64,000 nucleotides of DNA, from assembly GCF_000422505.1 (NCBI RefSeq), contig NZ_KE383864.1:1017523-1081522 (forward strand), given 5' to 3'. The position numbers and the translations under genes were made by a program. How positions within the stretch are numbered: the first letter of the stretch is position 1; every line of letters begins with the position of its first letter. The DNA comes from Paenibacillus pinihumi DSM 23905 = JCM 16419. Its GTDB lineage: Bacteria; Bacillota; Bacilli; Paenibacillales; Paenibacillaceae. The notes under the pieces are model-generated. The model was given only the letters and a program-made list of their open reading frames with translations, was not told the origin of the DNA and did not search any database. Below are positions 49,606 through 60,366 of the stretch, piece after piece.

Positions 49606-50193
49606 CTATCCGTTAATCTTTTCCTCAATAACCTGCCACAGTTCTTCGCGGCCGATTCCTTTTTCTGAGGAGTACATGATTACCTTGTCTCTCGGATCTG
49701 CCTCCAGCGTCTGCTTGACCACCTTCAAATGTTTGTCCCATTTGCTGCGCGGGAGTTTGTCCGCCTTGGTAGTCACAATCGTAACCGGAATATTAAAATG
49801 CTTCAGCCAGCCGTACATGAGCTGGTCGTCCTTGCTTGGCGGATGGCGCAGGTCAACAATCAGCAGCACCATCTTCAGCGGTTCCCGTTCTTTCAAATAA
49901 GTCTCAATCATGACTCCCCATGCCTGGCGCTCCGTCTTGGATACTTTGGCATAGCCGTAGCCGGGAAAATCTACAAAGTAAACCTTATCATTAACCCGGT
50001 AATAGTTAAGCTGTTGGGTCTTGCCCGGCTGCGAGCTTGTACGGGCCAAGGCCTTGCGCATGATCAAATTATTAATCAACGAAGACTTCCCGACATTGGA
50101 ACGCCCCGCCAGAGCAATCTCCGGCAAGGCGTCCTCAGGATATTGATGCGGCAGAACCGCACTGATGACAAATTCGGCTTGAGTTATTTTCAT
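49606..50193 (-). CDS. ysxC: Ribosome biogenesis GTPase YsxC/EngB
   Basis: A 195-residue small GTPase needed for 50S assembly. It has G1 [15 protein letters not shown]3 [14 protein letters not shown]4 [11 protein letters not shown] and G5 YSSEKGIG. The ATG overlaps the lonA stop as ATGA, a pairing seen in Bacillus. It is essential in most Firmicutes studied. Confidence 0.96.
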   Translation of the reverse strand: MKITQAEFVISAVLPHQYPEDALPEIALAGRSNVGKSSLINNLIMRKALARTSSQPGKTQQLNYYRVNDKVYFVDFPGYGYAKVSKTERQAWGVMIETYLKEREPLKMVLLIVDLRHPPSKDDQLMYGWLKHFNIPVTIVTTKADKLPRSKWDKHLKVVKQTLEADPRDKVIMYSSEKGIGREELWQVIEEKING

Positions 50194-52556
50194 TCTGATC
50201 TCCCTGTTTGTATGGCAGATGCGCTGTCCGACGCTCCCAGCAGTGCGTGGCCGAGTACTTCATCCATATTTGATACCGGATAAAAATTCAATTCGCTGCG
50301 CACGCTCTCGGGAATGTCGCGCAAATCCCGTTCGTTGTCCTTCGGCAATAAAACTTTGCGGATACCCGCGCGATGGGCAGCTAGTGATTTCTCCTTCAGC
50401 CCGCCAATCGGCAATACCCGCCCACGGAGCGTAATTTCTCCGGTCATCGCTACTTCCTTATCCACAAAACGTCCGGTAAGCGCAGAAATCAGCGCTGTCG
50501 CCATTGTAATTCCGGCTGACGGCCCATCCTTCGGAATCGCCCCTTCCGGAATATGAATGTGGATATCGTTCTTCTCATGGAACTGCGGGTCGATCCCGAG
50601 CTCCAGCGCTTTGGATCGCGTATAGCTGAAAGCTGCCTGGGCTGATTCTTTCATGACATCTCCCAGCTTCCCTGTCAGGGTAAGTTTGCCGCTCCCCGGC
50701 ATAACCGTAACCTCGATGACAAGGGTGTCGCCCCCTACCTCAGTCCAGGCCAGACCAGTTACAGCCCCGACCTGATTTTCCGATTCAGCCATTCCATAGC
50801 GGAATCTGGCTGGTCCAAGCCATTCCTTGAGCTGGGCAGAATCGACGTTTATCGGCGCCTTTGCAGGATCTGTGACCAGTTCCTTGGCAGCTTTGCGGCA
50901 TACCGCGGCAGCTTGCTGCTCCAGGTTGCGGACCCCTGACTCCCGCGTATATTCACGAATCATTTGCAATACTGCCGGTTCCTCAATCTTTAACTGATCC
51001 TCGGCAAGACCGTGCTCACGCTTTTGCTTGGGCACCAGATAGCGCTTCGCAATCTGGGTTTTCTCCAGCTCCGTGTAGCCCGGGATGTTGAGAACCTCCA
51101 TCCGGTCCAGAAGCGGGCGGGGAATATTGTGAACCACATTCGCAGTCGTGATAAACATGACGTTGGATAAGTCAAATGGGACTTCAATAAAGTGATCACT
51201 GAACGTATTGTTTTGTTCCGGGTCCAGTACCTCCAACAGCGCTGAAGCCGGATCGCCCCGGAAGTCCATGGCCATCTTATCAATCTCATCCAGCAAAAAT
51301 ACCGGATTCAGTGTTCCAGCTGTCTTCATTCCCTGAATGATTCTTCCGGGCATTGCCCCGACATAAGTTCTGCGGTGACCTCTGATCTCTGCTTCATCCC
51401 GCACACCACCGAGCGAAATACGGACGAACTCGCGTCCCAGCGACTTGGCGATGGAACGGGCCATGGAGGTCTTACCGACCCCTGGCGGTCCAACAAGACA
51501 AAGGATGGGTCCTTTCAGCTTTTGGACAAGCTGCTGAACGGCCAAATATTCGAGCACGCGCTCTTTCGGCTTTTCAAGCCCGTAGTGATCCTCGTCCAGG
51601 ATAGCCTCTGCACGCTTGATGTCGAGATTGTCCTCCGTCCGCTTCTGCCAAGGCAGAGAAAGCAGCCAATCAATGTAATTGCGAATGACGCCGCCCTCAG
51701 CCGAAGTTGAAGGCATTTTCTCCAGACGGTCGATCTCCTTCTCGACCTTCTCCCTGACCGAATCCGACACGCCGGATTCCGCCAGCTGGCTGCGAAGCTC
51801 CTCTACCTCGCCAGCGCGCCCTTCCTTCTCGCCAAGCTCCTTCTGAATCGCCTTCATTTGCTCGCGCAAGTAATATTCCTTCTGCGTCTTCTCCATCTGC
51901 TTCTTGACGCGCTGGCCGATCTTGCGTTCGAGCTCCAGCACCTCACGCTCATTGTTGAGAATATCGAGAAGCTTCTCCAGACGATCCCTTACCGCCACAG
52001 TCTCCAGAATATCCTGTTTATCCTTAATCTTAAGAGAGAGATGGCTTGTGATCACATCAGCCAGCCGTCCCGGCTCATCAATATCCGATACGGCAGCAAG
52101 CGTCTCCGGCGTCACCTTCTTGGACAGGTTGATATAATGTTCGAACTGTGTCAGCACTGTCCGCATTAACGCATCGATCTCCGGATCGCTCGTCTCCTCT
52201 TCCGGCAGTTCTTTCACATTGACTTCATAGAACTCCTCATTAGGCAGATAGTCGATAATTTCCGCCCGCATGACACCTTCCACCAGCACCCGGATCGTTC
52301 CGTTAGGCAGCTTGAGCATCTGCCGGACGCGGGCAATCGTCCCAATGCGGTATATATCCTCCTGGCTCGGCTCCTCAATGTTAACCTCCGATTGCGAGCA
52401 GAGCAAAATCATATGATCATCAACCATCGATTTTTCCAGCGCACGGACTGATTTTTCCCGGCCTACATCCAGGTGGAGAACCATGCTGGGATAAACAAGA
52501 AGCCCCCGTAAAGGCAACAGGGGCAAACGACGGCCTTTCCATTTGCCTGGCACCAA
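50190..52556 (-). CDS. lonA: ATP-dependent protease LonA
   Basis: A 788-residue protease. The N-terminal LON substrate-binding domain (about 1-205) and coiled coil precede the AAA+ module with [14 protein letters not shown] and FLLDEIDKM. The C-terminal protease domain has the catalytic Ser in [15 protein letters not shown] and the Lys in [14 protein letters not shown]. The start is TTG at 52556 or GTG at 52553, both behind GGAGG. 36 bases below lonB. Confidence 0.97.
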   Translation of the reverse strand: MVPGKWKGRRLPLLPLRGLLVYPSMVLHLDVGREKSVRALEKSMVDDHMILLCSQSEVNIEEPSQEDIYRIGTIARVRQMLKLPNGTIRVLVEGVMRAEIIDYLPNEEFYEVNVKELPEEETSDPEIDALMRTVLTQFEHYINLSKKVTPETLAAVSDIDEPGRLADVITSHLSLKIKDKQDILETVAVRDRLEKLLDILNNEREVLELERKIGQRVKKQMEKTQKEYYLREQMKAIQKELGEKEGRAGEVEELRSQLAESGVSDSVREKVEKEIDRLEKMPSTSAEGGVIRNYIDWLLSLPWQKRTEDNLDIKRAEAILDEDHYGLEKPKERVLEYLAVQQLVQKLKGPILCLVGPPGVGKTSMARSIAKSLGREFVRISLGGVRDEAEIRGHRRTYVGAMPGRIIQGMKTAGTLNPVFLLDEIDKMAMDFRGDPASALLEVLDPEQNNTFSDHFIEVPFDLSNVMFITTANVVHNIPRPLLDRMEVLNIPGYTELEKTQIAKRYLVPKQKREHGLAEDQLKIEEPAVLQMIREYTRESGVRNLEQQAAAVCRKAAKELVTDPAKAPINVDSAQLKEWLGPARFRYGMAESENQVGAVTGLAWTEVGGDTLVIEVTVMPGSGKLTLTGKLGDVMKESAQAAFSYTRSKALELGIDPQFHEKNDIHIHIPEGAIPKDGPSAGITMATALISALTGRFVDKEVAMTGEITLRGRVLPIGGLKEKSLAAHRAGIRKVLLPKDNERDLRDIPESVRSELNFYPVSNMDEVLGHALLGASDSASAIQTGRSE

Positions 52557-52592
52557 ACCAGCACCTCCAATTGTCTGTCTATCCCTATTTTA

Positions 52593-54305
52593 TCATTCTG
52601 CGGAATCTGCCTGCAAATAAGATACCCCTGTTGGCGCAAAAATTTCATTCTGGGCTGCATTCGCATCCACTTCTGCCGCAGTAAAATCACGTTTAGGCAG
52701 AGCATAACGCAGTACTTCGTGAATATGATCCGCCGGAATTACCTTTAAGCCCTGCAAATCTTCAAATATAGCCTGCCAGTTTTCTCTTGGGATAATAACG
52801 GTCTCGGCTCCCGCTTGAAATGCGGCCTCTACCTTGGCCAGCACACCGCCCACCGGTTTCACATTGCCGTGGATACCAACCTCTCCAGTCATGGCAAGCT
52901 TGTTATCCACTTTCTCCCCTGTAATAGCCGATGCGATGGCAGTTGCCATTGCAATTCCCGCCGACGGTCCGTCGATAGGCGTCCCGCCCGGAAAGTTAAT
53001 ATGCAAATCAAAATTATCCGGCTTCAGGCCAATTATCCGCAGCACAGTGAGTACATTCTCTACAGAGCCCTTCGCCATGCTTTTACGGCGCAGTGTCCGG
53101 GTACCTCCACCAAGCTCTTCCTCGTCTACAACACCTGTAATGGTATACTTTCCGCTTCCTGCCTGGACCGGAATCGCGCTGACCTCGATTTCCAGCAGGG
53201 TTCCCATGTTCGGCCCGTATACTGCCAGGCCATTGACAAACCCGACTTGCGGCTCTGCCGGCACTTTACGATCCGGACGAGGGGGAATCTGGCTGCTGTT
53301 CACCACCCATTCAATATCGCTTGCGCTAATGCCATCACGGCCTTCTGACAAGGCAAGCCCTGCGGCCAATTGCACTACATTAACCGCCTCACGCCCGTTG
53401 GTTGCATATCGCTTAACAACTTCAATTGCTTTCTCATCCGGCTTGAACCCGATCTTGCGGACCGCACTTGTCGCAATTTGCCCGATCTCATCAGCCAGCA
53501 GCGGGCGGAAATAGATTTCCATACAACGGGAGCGGATAGCCGGCGGAATCTCCTGCGGCGAGCGGGTAGTCGCGCCCACCAGGCGGAAATCGGCAGGCAG
53601 ACCGTTCTGGAATATATCATGTATAAACATTGGAACATTACTATCCTCGGAATTGTAATAAGCGCTCTCCAAATACACCTTGCGGTCTTCCAAAACCTTT
53701 AATAATTTATTCATCTGAATCGGATGCAATTCACCGATTTCATCAATAAACAAAATTCCGCCATGCGCTTTGGTTACGGCTCCCGGCTTCGGCTGCGGTA
53801 TACCTGCAACCCCCATTGCTCCTGCCCCTTGATAGATCGGATCATGGACCGAACCAATTAGAGGGTCTGCAATTCCCCGCTCGTCAAAACGGGCTGTAGT
53901 CGCATCAATTTCTGTAAATTTGGCATCCTGCATAAACGGCGAAGTCGGATTTTTCTTCGCTTCTTCCAGCACGACCCGGGCCGCGGCCGTCTTGCCGACG
54001 CCCGGAGGACCATAGATAATGACATGTTGTGGATTGGCGCTGCACAAAGCCGCCTTCAAAGCCCTCAATCCGTCACGCTGTCCGACAATATCCTGCATGG
54101 ACTGCGGACGTGTTTTTTCAGCCAGCGGTTTCGTTAAGGAGATACTCCTCAGTTTCCGAAGCTTATCCATCTCTTTCTTTGATTCTCTGTCTACCGCTGT
54201 CCGGTTTGTTTTTTGATTGCGAAGCAAATTCCAAAAATACAATCCGATCACGATAGCAAAGAACACCTGTATCAGCATGACCACTACACCAATATTCAAA
54301 TTCAT
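52593..54305 (-). CDS. lonB: ATP-dependent protease LonB (membrane-anchored, sporulation type)
   Basis: A 570-residue Lon relative without the LON N-domain. One N-terminal membrane helix covers about 5-28 (VVMLIQVFFAIVIGLYFWNLL). The AAA+ module has [15 protein letters not shown] and LFIDEIGELHPIQ. The protease domain has Ser in PIDGPSAGIAMATAI and Lys in GGVLAKVEAAFQAG. In B. subtilis LonB is made in the forespore under sigma-F. The ATG at 54305 follows GGAGGAG; a sigma-F-like promoter lies 44 bases upstream. The longer frame runs through that promoter and the ispG terminator. Confidence 0.95.
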   Translation of the reverse strand: MNLNIGVVVMLIQVFFAIVIGLYFWNLLRNQKTNRTAVDRESKKEMDKLRKLRSISLTKPLAEKTRPQSMQDIVGQRDGLRALKAALCSANPQHVIIYGPPGVGKTAAARVVLEEAKKNPTSPFMQDAKFTEIDATTARFDERGIADPLIGSVHDPIYQGAGAMGVAGIPQPKPGAVTKAHGGILFIDEIGELHPIQMNKLLKVLEDRKVYLESAYYNSEDSNVPMFIHDIFQNGLPADFRLVGATTRSPQEIPPAIRSRCMEIYFRPLLADEIGQIATSAVRKIGFKPDEKAIEVVKRYATNGREAVNVVQLAAGLALSEGRDGISASDIEWVVNSSQIPPRPDRKVPAEPQVGFVNGLAVYGPNMGTLLEIEVSAIPVQAGSGKYTITGVVDEEELGGGTRTLRRKSMAKGSVENVLTVLRIIGLKPDNFDLHINFPGGTPIDGPSAGIAMATAIASAITGEKVDNKLAMTGEVGIHGNVKPVGGVLAKVEAAFQAGAETVIIPRENWQAIFEDLQGLKVIPADHIHEVLRYALPKRDFTAAEVDANAAQNEIFAPTGVSYLQADSAE

Positions 54306-54348
54306 TGCTGTCACTCCTCCCTGCATGGTAAACAATTCTACTACTTGG

Positions 54349-54378
54349 TAGTATTGCCCCCTGCTGGTTGGAATAATC
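54349..54378 (-). promoter_or_regulatory. Sigma-F-like promoter for lonB
   Basis: On the minus strand GATTA, 15 bases, GGCAATACTA. The -10 matches the sigma-F consensus GGNRANAHTR at every position; the -35 (GYWTA) has one mismatch and spacing is one base short. It sits between the ispG terminator and lonB. Confidence 0.55.
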
Positions 54379-54390
54379 GTGGTCGCCAAT

Positions 54391-54424
54391 AAAAAACTCC
54401 AGCCCCGCGGCAGCGGAACTGGAG
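54391..54424 (-). terminator. Intrinsic terminator after ispG
   Basis: The stem CTCCAG..CCGC/GCGG..CTGGAG is followed by TTTTTTATT on the minus strand, 9 bases below the ispG stop. It isolates lonB transcription from ispG. Confidence 0.93.
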
Positions 54425-54432
54425 AGCAAGTC

Positions 54433-55551
54433 CTACGATTGCTGAGGATGAAGATGCTTCTCGCGTCCTGGAATTTCCCCAGTCTCCTCAAACACCCTCA
54501 CAATTTCGTCTATTTCTTTCTTCAGCTCGTTCAGCAGCTCCGCTTCAGGAACCTTGCGGATCATCTGCCCATAACGGAACAGCAGTCCTTCGCCCCGTGC
54601 ACCTGCGATGCCGATATCCGCTTCACGTGCTTCACCAGGTCCGTTAACGGCACAACCCAGTACAGATACCTTGATTGGAACTTTAATATTTGAAATATAT
54701 TCTTCTACTTCGTTGGCGATAGAGAACAAATCAATATCCAGCCGTCCACAAGTCGGGCAGGATACGAGCGTCGCCGCATTGGAAATCAGTCCGAATGTTT
54801 TGAGCAGCTCGCGTGCTACCTTAACCTCTTCAACCGGGTCGGCACTTAGGCTGATACGAACCGTATTCCCGATGCCCATCGCCAGCAGCGCGCCAATTCC
54901 TGCGGAGCTTTTAATGGTACCGGAATACAAGGTGCCTGCCTCTGTAATTCCAAGGTGAAGCGGGTACTTGATTTTCTCTGCTGCCATTCGATAGGCTTCA
55001 AGCGCCATCGGAACATCAGAGGCTTTAAGAGATACGATAATATTATGAAAGTCCAGTTCTTCCAAAATGCCGATATGGAACAGTGCGCTTTCAACCATTG
55101 CTTCTGCTGTCGGATAACCGTATTTCTCAAGCAAATGGTTCTCAAGCGATCCGGCATTCACACCGATACGAATCGGAATCCCCTTTTCTTTACAAGCTTG
55201 AACGACGGCCTCAACCTTTTCCCTGCGGCCGATATTTCCCGGATTAATCCGGACTTTGTCAATGCCGTTCTCAATTGCAGCCAGTGCAAGACGGTAATCG
55301 AAATGAATATCGGCTACGAGCGGAATCGAAATGCGCTTCTTGATTTCCTTGATTGCTTCAGCAGCTTCCTTATTGTTGACGGTTACCCGTACAACCTGGC
55401 AGCCCGCCTCTTCCAGCCGCAATATTTCCGCTACTGTTGCTTCAACATCCGCTGTCTTTGTCGTACACATGCTCTGAATGATGACTTCATTCGTGCCGCC
55501 AATGGTCAAATTGCCAACCTTAACCGGCACTGTGTCTGTGCGCAAATACAT
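54433..55551 (-). CDS. ispG: (E)-4-hydroxy-3-methylbut-2-enyl-diphosphate synthase
   Basis: A 372-residue [4Fe-4S] enzyme of the MEP isoprenoid pathway. An N-terminal TIM barrel ([40 protein letters not shown]) precedes a C-terminal iron-sulfur domain with Cys in [11 protein letters not shown] and [12 protein letters not shown]. Its presence shows the organism uses the MEP route. In B. subtilis ispG is not in this cluster; here it is inserted between clpX and lonB. Confidence 0.96.
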   Translation of the reverse strand: MYLRTDTVPVKVGNLTIGGTNEVIIQSMCTTKTADVEATVAEILRLEEAGCQVVRVTVNNKEAAEAIKEIKKRISIPLVADIHFDYRLALAAIENGIDKVRINPGNIGRREKVEAVVQACKEKGIPIRIGVNAGSLENHLLEKYGYPTAEAMVESALFHIGILEELDFHNIIVSLKASDVPMALEAYRMAAEKIKYPLHLGITEAGTLYSGTIKSSAGIGALLAMGIGNTVRISLSADPVEEVKVARELLKTFGLISNAATLVSCPTCGRLDIDLFSIANEVEEYISNIKVPIKVSVLGCAVNGPGEAREADIGIAGARGEGLLFRYGQMIRKVPEAELLNELKKEIDEIVRVFEETGEIPGREKHLHPQQS

Positions 55552-55628
55552 TGGTTATCTCTCCCATCCAAGCTTCAAACAGCTTCCCCTGTAGTTGACC
55601 GCAGCTCTATGTGAGTAAAAAGTCAAAG

Positions 55629-55684
55629 TCCACCCGCATGATTTAAAACCATCCAAGCGGACGCCATAAACCATACGGGTGGGG
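55629..55684 (-). terminator. Possible terminator after clpX
   Basis: The inverted repeat CCACCCG.ATG.TTTA.../...TAAA.CAT.CGGGTGG has a long loop containing a second copy of ATGGTTT. The T-run is loose (ACTTTGACTTTTTAC). It could end clpX or act before ispG. Confidence 0.4.
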
Positions 55685-55700
55685 TTAGGTTACCTTGCCT

Positions 55701-56957
55701 TTATGCGCTCTCTTCTTTTTTCTTACCCTTCTTCAAAGACAGCTCCGGCATAATCTTCTCTTCAACAACCTTCTCGGTAATGATACAAGTATTCACGTCA
55801 TCACGGGAAGGCGCTTCATACATCACATCCAGCATCAGCGACTCAATGATTGCTCTCAGACCGCGTGCGCCTGTATTGCGCTTAATCGCTTCTTTGGCGA
55901 TCGCTTCCAGCGCCGCTGATTCAAAATCAAGCTTGACATTGTCCATCTCAAGCAGTTTTTGATATTGCTTCACAAGCGCATTCTTCGGCTCGGAAAGAAT
56001 CCGTACCAAAGCCTCCTCATCAAGCGGCTCCAGGCTGGAGATTACCGGCAGACGACCGACAAATTCCGGAATCAGACCAAACTTGAGCAAATCCTCAGGC
56101 AGCACGAGAGACAAATATTCGCCAGCCTTCAGATCCTTCTGTCCTTCACCGTTAGCGTTAAAGCCAATGACCTTCTTGCCGATCCGGCGCTTGATAAGCT
56201 GTTCCAGACCGTCAAATGCGCCGCCGCAAATAAACAGAATGTTTGTTGTATCAATCTGGATAAATTCCTGATGCGGATGCTTTCTTCCGCCTTGAGGAGG
56301 AACGGAAGCAACTGTACCCTCCAAAATTTTCAGCAGCGCCTGCTGTACGCCTTCACCGGAAACGTCACGGGTAATCGACGGGTTCTCGGATTTACGCGCT
56401 ACTTTATCAATTTCATCGATATAAATAATACCGCGCTCTGCTTTTTCAACATCATAATCTGCAGCCTGAATCAGCTTGAGCAGGATGTTCTCGACGTCCT
56501 CACCCACGTAACCGGCTTCTGTCAGCGATGTTGCGTCAGCAATTGCAAACGGTACATTCAATATTTTGGCCATCGTCTGTGCAAGCAGCGTTTTACCAGA
56601 GCCTGTCGGACCAACAAGCAAAATATTGCTCTTTTGCAATTCCACATCTTCAATCTTGCTTTGGGAATTAATCCGTTTGTAGTGGTTGTATACTGCAACG
56701 GAGAGAGACTTCTTCGCTTGCTCCTGGCCAATAACGTATTGGTCCAAAATTTGGCGGATATCCTTCGGTTTCGGGATGTCCTTCATGTCGAGCTCTTCTT
56801 CATGCCCCAATTCCTCTTCTACGATCTCGGTGCAAAGCTCGATACATTCATCACATATATATACGCCTGGACCGGCGACTAATTTACGAACCTGTTCTTG
56901 AGATTTCCCGCAGAAGGAACATTTCAGTTGTCCCTTTTCATCGTTGAATTTAAACAT
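55701..56957 (-). CDS. clpX: ATP-dependent Clp protease ATP-binding subunit ClpX
   Basis: A 418-residue AAA+ unfoldase. The N-terminal zinc-binding domain has CSFCGKSQ and CDECIELC (about 14-40), followed by [24 protein letters not shown] and the IGF-type ClpP-docking loop in [10 protein letters not shown]. It delivers substrates to ClpP, encoded directly upstream (23 bases). In B. subtilis clpP is elsewhere, so the clpP-clpX pairing here is a difference. Confidence 0.97.
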   Translation of the reverse strand: MFKFNDEKGQLKCSFCGKSQEQVRKLVAGPGVYICDECIELCTEIVEEELGHEEELDMKDIPKPKDIRQILDQYVIGQEQAKKSLSVAVYNHYKRINSQSKIEDVELQKSNILLVGPTGSGKTLLAQTMAKILNVPFAIADATSLTEAGYVGEDVENILLKLIQAADYDVEKAERGIIYIDEIDKVARKSENPSITRDVSGEGVQQALLKILEGTVASVPPQGGRKHPHQEFIQIDTTNILFICGGAFDGLEQLIKRRIGKKVIGFNANGEGQKDLKAGEYLSLVLPEDLLKFGLIPEFVGRLPVISSLEPLDEEALVRILSEPKNALVKQYQKLLEMDNVKLDFESAALEAIAKEAIKRNTGARGLRAIIESLMLDVMYEAPSRDDVNTCIITEKVVEEKIMPELSLKKGKKKEESA

Positions 56958-56980
56958 CTGGTCACCCCTTCGATTCAGTA

Positions 56981-57568
56981 TTAGAGTTCGGTCGTCGATA
57001 CGACTTTGTCGATCAGCCCATAGGCCAGCGCCTCGTCCGCACTCATAAAGTAATCCCGATCCGTATCGCGGTCAATCTTCTCATAAGGCTGACCTGTACG
57101 ATCAACATAGATTTCATTCAGCTTCTTCTTCGTACGAAGAATCCAGTCCGCGTGAATTTTGATGTCTGCGGCCTGTCCCCGCACGCCGCCAAGCGGCTGA
57201 TGAATCATGACTTCGCTGTTAGGCAGCGCAAAACGCTTGCCCTTGGCTCCAGCCGTGAGCAGCAATGACCCCATGCTGGCGGCCATACCGACGCAAATCG
57301 TCGATACATCCGGCTTAATATATTGCATTGTATCATATATACCCATTCCGGCGGTTACAGACCCACCCGGGGAGTTAATGTAGAGATGAATATCCTTCTC
57401 AGGATCATCTGCAGCCAAAAACAATAGTTGTGCAATGACGAGATTGGCGACATCATCATCAATAGCGCTTCCCAAAAATATAATCCTGTCTCTGAGGAGA
57501 CGGGAATAAATATCGTAGGACCGTTCTCCACGATTGCTTTGCTCTACCACGATAGGTACAAGATTCAT
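56981..57568 (-). CDS. clpP: ATP-dependent Clp protease proteolytic subunit ClpP
   Basis: A 195-residue serine protease subunit. The catalytic Ser is in [13 protein letters not shown], the His in [12 protein letters not shown], and the Asp in [11 protein letters not shown]. It forms the 14-mer chamber for ClpX or ClpC. It lies between tig and clpX. No CtsR-type repeat (GGTCAAA) was seen upstream, so control may differ from Bacillus clpP. Confidence 0.97.
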   Translation of the reverse strand: MNLVPIVVEQSNRGERSYDIYSRLLRDRIIFLGSAIDDDVANLVIAQLLFLAADDPEKDIHLYINSPGGSVTAGMGIYDTMQYIKPDVSTICVGMAASMGSLLLTAGAKGKRFALPNSEVMIHQPLGGVRGQAADIKIHADWILRTKKKLNEIYVDRTGQPYEKIDRDTDRDYFMSADEALAYGLIDKVVSTTEL

Positions 57569-57611
57569 GCGACCAACCTCTTTTCGTTTTGGGAATCATT
57601 TGTTCCTTTTC

Positions 57612-57640
57612 ATTTTAACATGTTCGGAAAGGGATGTCAT
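57612..57640 (-). promoter_or_regulatory. Sigma-A-like promoter of clpP-clpX
   Basis: On the minus strand ATGACA, 17 bases, TAAAAT, about 44 bases before the clpP start. The AT-rich start region follows. Confidence 0.55.
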
Positions 57641-57805
57641 TTTTCCGCTAGTACAGTATACGTCGGGCGGAAGCAAATTAATACGCGCACTGGCTGCAGG
57701 CCAAACAAGTATGTTGTTCAAAAGGTTAAAGCAGTTATGTATTCATATTATAAAGTGAAAGCAGCTTCAGACGCCATTGGCGGCAATAGCAGCTCTTCAC
57801 TCCGG

Positions 57806-57846
57806 AAATATAAGAATGAGTTTATAGGGTATACATTCTTATATTT
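57806..57846. repeat. 13-bp perfect inverted repeat between clpP and tig
   Basis: The arms AAATATAAGAATG and CATTCTTATATTT are separated by a 15-base loop holding TATAGGGTATA. It abuts the tig terminator but is A+T-rich and lacks a T-run on either side. The role is unknown; a second weak terminator or a protein site is possible. Confidence 0.75.
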
Positions 57847-57850
57847 TAAA

Positions 57851-57882
57851 ATAAGGCACGTATCTTAAGAAACGTGCCTTAT
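57851..57882 (-). terminator. Intrinsic terminator after tig
   Basis: The stem ATAAGGCACGT/ACGTGCCTTAT is followed by TTTAAAAT on the minus strand, 20 bases below the tig stop. Confidence 0.88.
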
Positions 57883-57901
57883 CCCTGGGATATCTTCTAT
57901 G

Positions 57902-59203
57902 TTATGCGACTTCTGTTACAGTCTTGCTGTTTTCAAGCAAAAATTGAATCGTTTTGCGAAGTACGAGATCGTCCTTCAGATTCTCCAGATTGCCGTTGCG
58001 AGTGAAAATTTCACGCAGCTCCTCAGCAGGACGGTTGTATGCCTTGGACAGGTTCTCCAGCTCGGCAGTTACATCCTCTTCGCTAACGGAGATATTCTCA
58101 TCCTTCGCGATTTGCTCCAGAACCAGGTTATTGCGTACACGCTTCTCAGCATCAACACGCATTTGACCTCGCAGAGCTGCCTCATCTTGTCCGGAGAATT
58201 GATAGTACAGATCCAGATTCATGCCTTGAGAGCTCAAACGGTTTTCGAAATCCTTCAGGATGTAATCTGTTTCGGTGTTAATCATAGCCTCAGGAATTTC
58301 GATCTCAGCCGCCTCGGATACTTTGTCAACGACTGCAACTTCACGAGCTTGCTCGCCTGCTTTTTCTTTTTGAGTTTTCAGACGCTCGGAGAGATCATTC
58401 TTGAACTCGTCCAATGTGTCAAATTCGCTAACATCTTTTGCAAACTCATCATCCAGAGCAGGAAGGCTTTTGCGTTTGATTTCATGCAGTTTAACTTTGA
58501 ATACAGCTGGTTTGCCAGCCAGATTCTCAGCATGGTATGCCTCAGGGAAACTCACTTCAACATCCTTGAAGTCACCAATGTTCAAGCCGATGATTTGTTC
58601 TTCAAAGCCAGGAATGAAGGAGCCGGAACCCAGTTCAAGGGAATAGCGCTCGCTCTTTCCGCCTTCAAATGCCTCACCGTCTACGAATCCTTCAAAGTCG
58701 ATAACTGTAGTATCTCCGTTTTGAGCTTCGCCTTCATCGATCACTACGAGCTCGGCATGACGCTGTTGCAGACGTTCCAGTTCAGCAGAGATTTCCTCTT
58801 CAGTAACTTCCAGTACTGGCGCAGGAACTTCAATGCCTTTGTACTCGCCCAGTTTAACTTCTGGTTTAACCGTTACTTTCGCTTTGAATTTGAACGTTTC
58901 GCCAGCAGCGAATTGCTCTACATCAATGTCAGGACGGTCAACCGGAAGTACGCCTGTTTCTTTCAGAGCTTCGGAGTATACGCCTGGCAGCAGGATATCA
59001 ATAGCATCCTGGTACAAGCTTTCGATACCGAAACGTTTTTCAAACATGGACCGTGGTACTTTACCTTTACGGAATCCAGGTACATTTACCTTTTGAACGA
59101 CTTTTTTGAACGCCTTGTCCAATGCTTCTGTGACTTGCTCCGCTTCAACCTCAACACTAATCTCGACGAGGTTCTTTTCTATTTTTTCCCAAGTTGCTTT
59201 CAT
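57902..59203 (-). CDS. tig: Trigger factor
   Basis: A 433-residue ribosome-bound chaperone and peptidyl-prolyl isomerase. The N-terminal ribosome-binding domain has the signature VPGFRKGKVPRSMFEKRFG (about 39-58). The FKBP-like PPIase domain spans about 155-245, and the helical C-terminal chaperone domain completes it. It lies between the ysoA-like gene and the protease genes, as in Bacillus. The 59204-59412 spacer holds nothing else clear. Confidence 0.97.
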   Translation of the reverse strand: MKATWEKIEKNLVEISVEVEAEQVTEALDKAFKKVVQKVNVPGFRKGKVPRSMFEKRFGIESLYQDAIDILLPGVYSEALKETGVLPVDRPDIDVEQFAAGETFKFKAKVTVKPEVKLGEYKGIEVPAPVLEVTEEEISAELERLQQRHAELVVIDEGEAQNGDTTVIDFEGFVDGEAFEGGKSERYSLELGSGSFIPGFEEQIIGLNIGDFKDVEVSFPEAYHAENLAGKPAVFKVKLHEIKRKSLPALDDEFAKDVSEFDTLDEFKNDLSERLKTQKEKAGEQAREVAVVDKVSEAAEIEIPEAMINTETDYILKDFENRLSSQGMNLDLYYQFSGQDEAALRGQMRVDAEKRVRNNLVLEQIAKDENISVSEEDVTAELENLSKAYNRPAEELREIFTRNGNLENLKDDLVLRKTIQFLLENSKTVTEVA

Positions 59204-59412
59204 TTTATGCTTTCCCCTCCAAAATTACGCATCCTAGTCAATTCCATAACTCGAAATAACTCCACGATTGAAACTGCATTTTGAAATTCAAAATGCTGCC
59301 TTATTCAAGCAGTTGGCGGGGGTTATGAAATTGAGTCATCCGCAAACATATTTCCGTTCATAAACCATTCCATTATAAACAACATCTCAGCTTATTTCAA
59401 GGCTCGAAAATC

Positions 59413-60366
59413 TTATTCCAGCCTTTCCCCCGCTTCGTTTACATGACGCAGCATCTTGCACGCCTGCTCGTAACGAAAACGAAGTGTCTGGGTAATGCCG
59501 TATGTATCGCGAATTTCGTCATCATCCGCCATTCCGTAGGTCGAGAGCATCAGGGTCAAATGAAGGGCAGCCGCAAAGCAGTCAATCATTTCCCCATCTC
59601 CTTCCAGCATCCATTCATACATGGAAGTGCCATATATAAATTGCAGGCATTCCTTCCATACTTCACGGGCAAAATGCGGCAGTGTGGGATCGAATGACTC
59701 CGTCACCTGCTCCACCCGCGCCAAAACCTGAATGACCGGTTCCGGGAAATCATCCAGCGACAGCGGCGTATCTCCCATTTCCAGCTCGACCTTCTCCGAC
59801 ATCCTTTTCAATGCAATACGGCCGGAAGCGCCGCGCTTGCGAAGACATTGAAGCGCCTTGAACTGCAGTACAGGATGAAGCTGATTCTCCAACAGCCAGC
59901 TTGTAATTTCCGCATCCACAACCGGGTCCCGGAGCAGCGCTGCCCGCTCTAAAGCAAGAATCTGCTGATCCATCATGGGATGGTTCTTCATTATATAGAG
60001 AACCTGGCGAATATACGATTCATCCTGCTGGCCGGGATCAAGTGCCTGACGACGAAGTTCCTCCTCATCCGCCTCCTGGGATACCGGCAGTTCTTCCCCT
60101 GAAGGAAAGGCCATATCGAGCCAGTTCAAAAGACTTTGCCATTCCTCGTAATTCCGCGCATCCTCCCCCCGGCAATGGAGCAAAAACTGCAGAAGCTCCT
60201 TCGCTTCATTATACTGCTCAGCTTCGAGCATGCGGGTTAATTGAATTTGATAGTGATCCAGCATTTTCGGAAAAAGGTATACGTTATCCGAATGTGGATC
60301 ACCTTGAGGTAGTTTGGAATCTGTAATGGTAACACCGCCTTTAATCCGAAATCCACAACCGTTCAT
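59413..60366 (-). CDS. YsoA-like helical-repeat protein
   Basis: A 317-residue acidic, largely helical protein that I place with the YsoA/TPR-like family by its position immediately upstream of tig, as in B. subtilis. Repeat-like helical pairs cover about 35-160 (LTRMLEAEQYNEAKELLQF). No catalytic motif is visible and the function is unknown. The start is uncertain: the ATG at 60366 lacks a ribosome site, and a TATAAT lies so close upstream that the message could be nearly leaderless. The ATG at residue 35 (MLDHYQIQL) is an alternative. Confidence 0.75.
   Translation of the reverse strand: MNGCGFRIKGGVTITDSKLPQGDPHSDNVYLFPKMLDHYQIQLTRMLEAEQYNEAKELLQFLLHCRGEDARNYEEWQSLLNWLDMAFPSGEELPVSQEADEEELRRQALDPGQQDESYIRQVLYIMKNHPMMDQQILALERAALLRDPVVDAEITSWLLENQLHPVLQFKALQCLRKRGASGRIALKRMSEKVELEMGDTPLSLDDFPEPVIQVLARVEQVTESFDPTLPHFAREVWKECLQFIYGTSMYEWMLEGDGEMIDCFAAALHLTLMLSTYGMADDDEIRDTYGITQTLRFRYEQACKMLRHVNEAGERLE

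Noticed and set aside
54306..54491. N-terminal extension of lonB by 62 codons
   Set aside because: It would span the ispG terminator and the predicted sigma-F promoter; GGAGGAG and the membrane helix mark the ATG at 54305.
57899..59284. 461-residue plus-strand open frame
   Set aside because: Lies exactly antisense to tig, whose product is a full-length, well-conserved family member.
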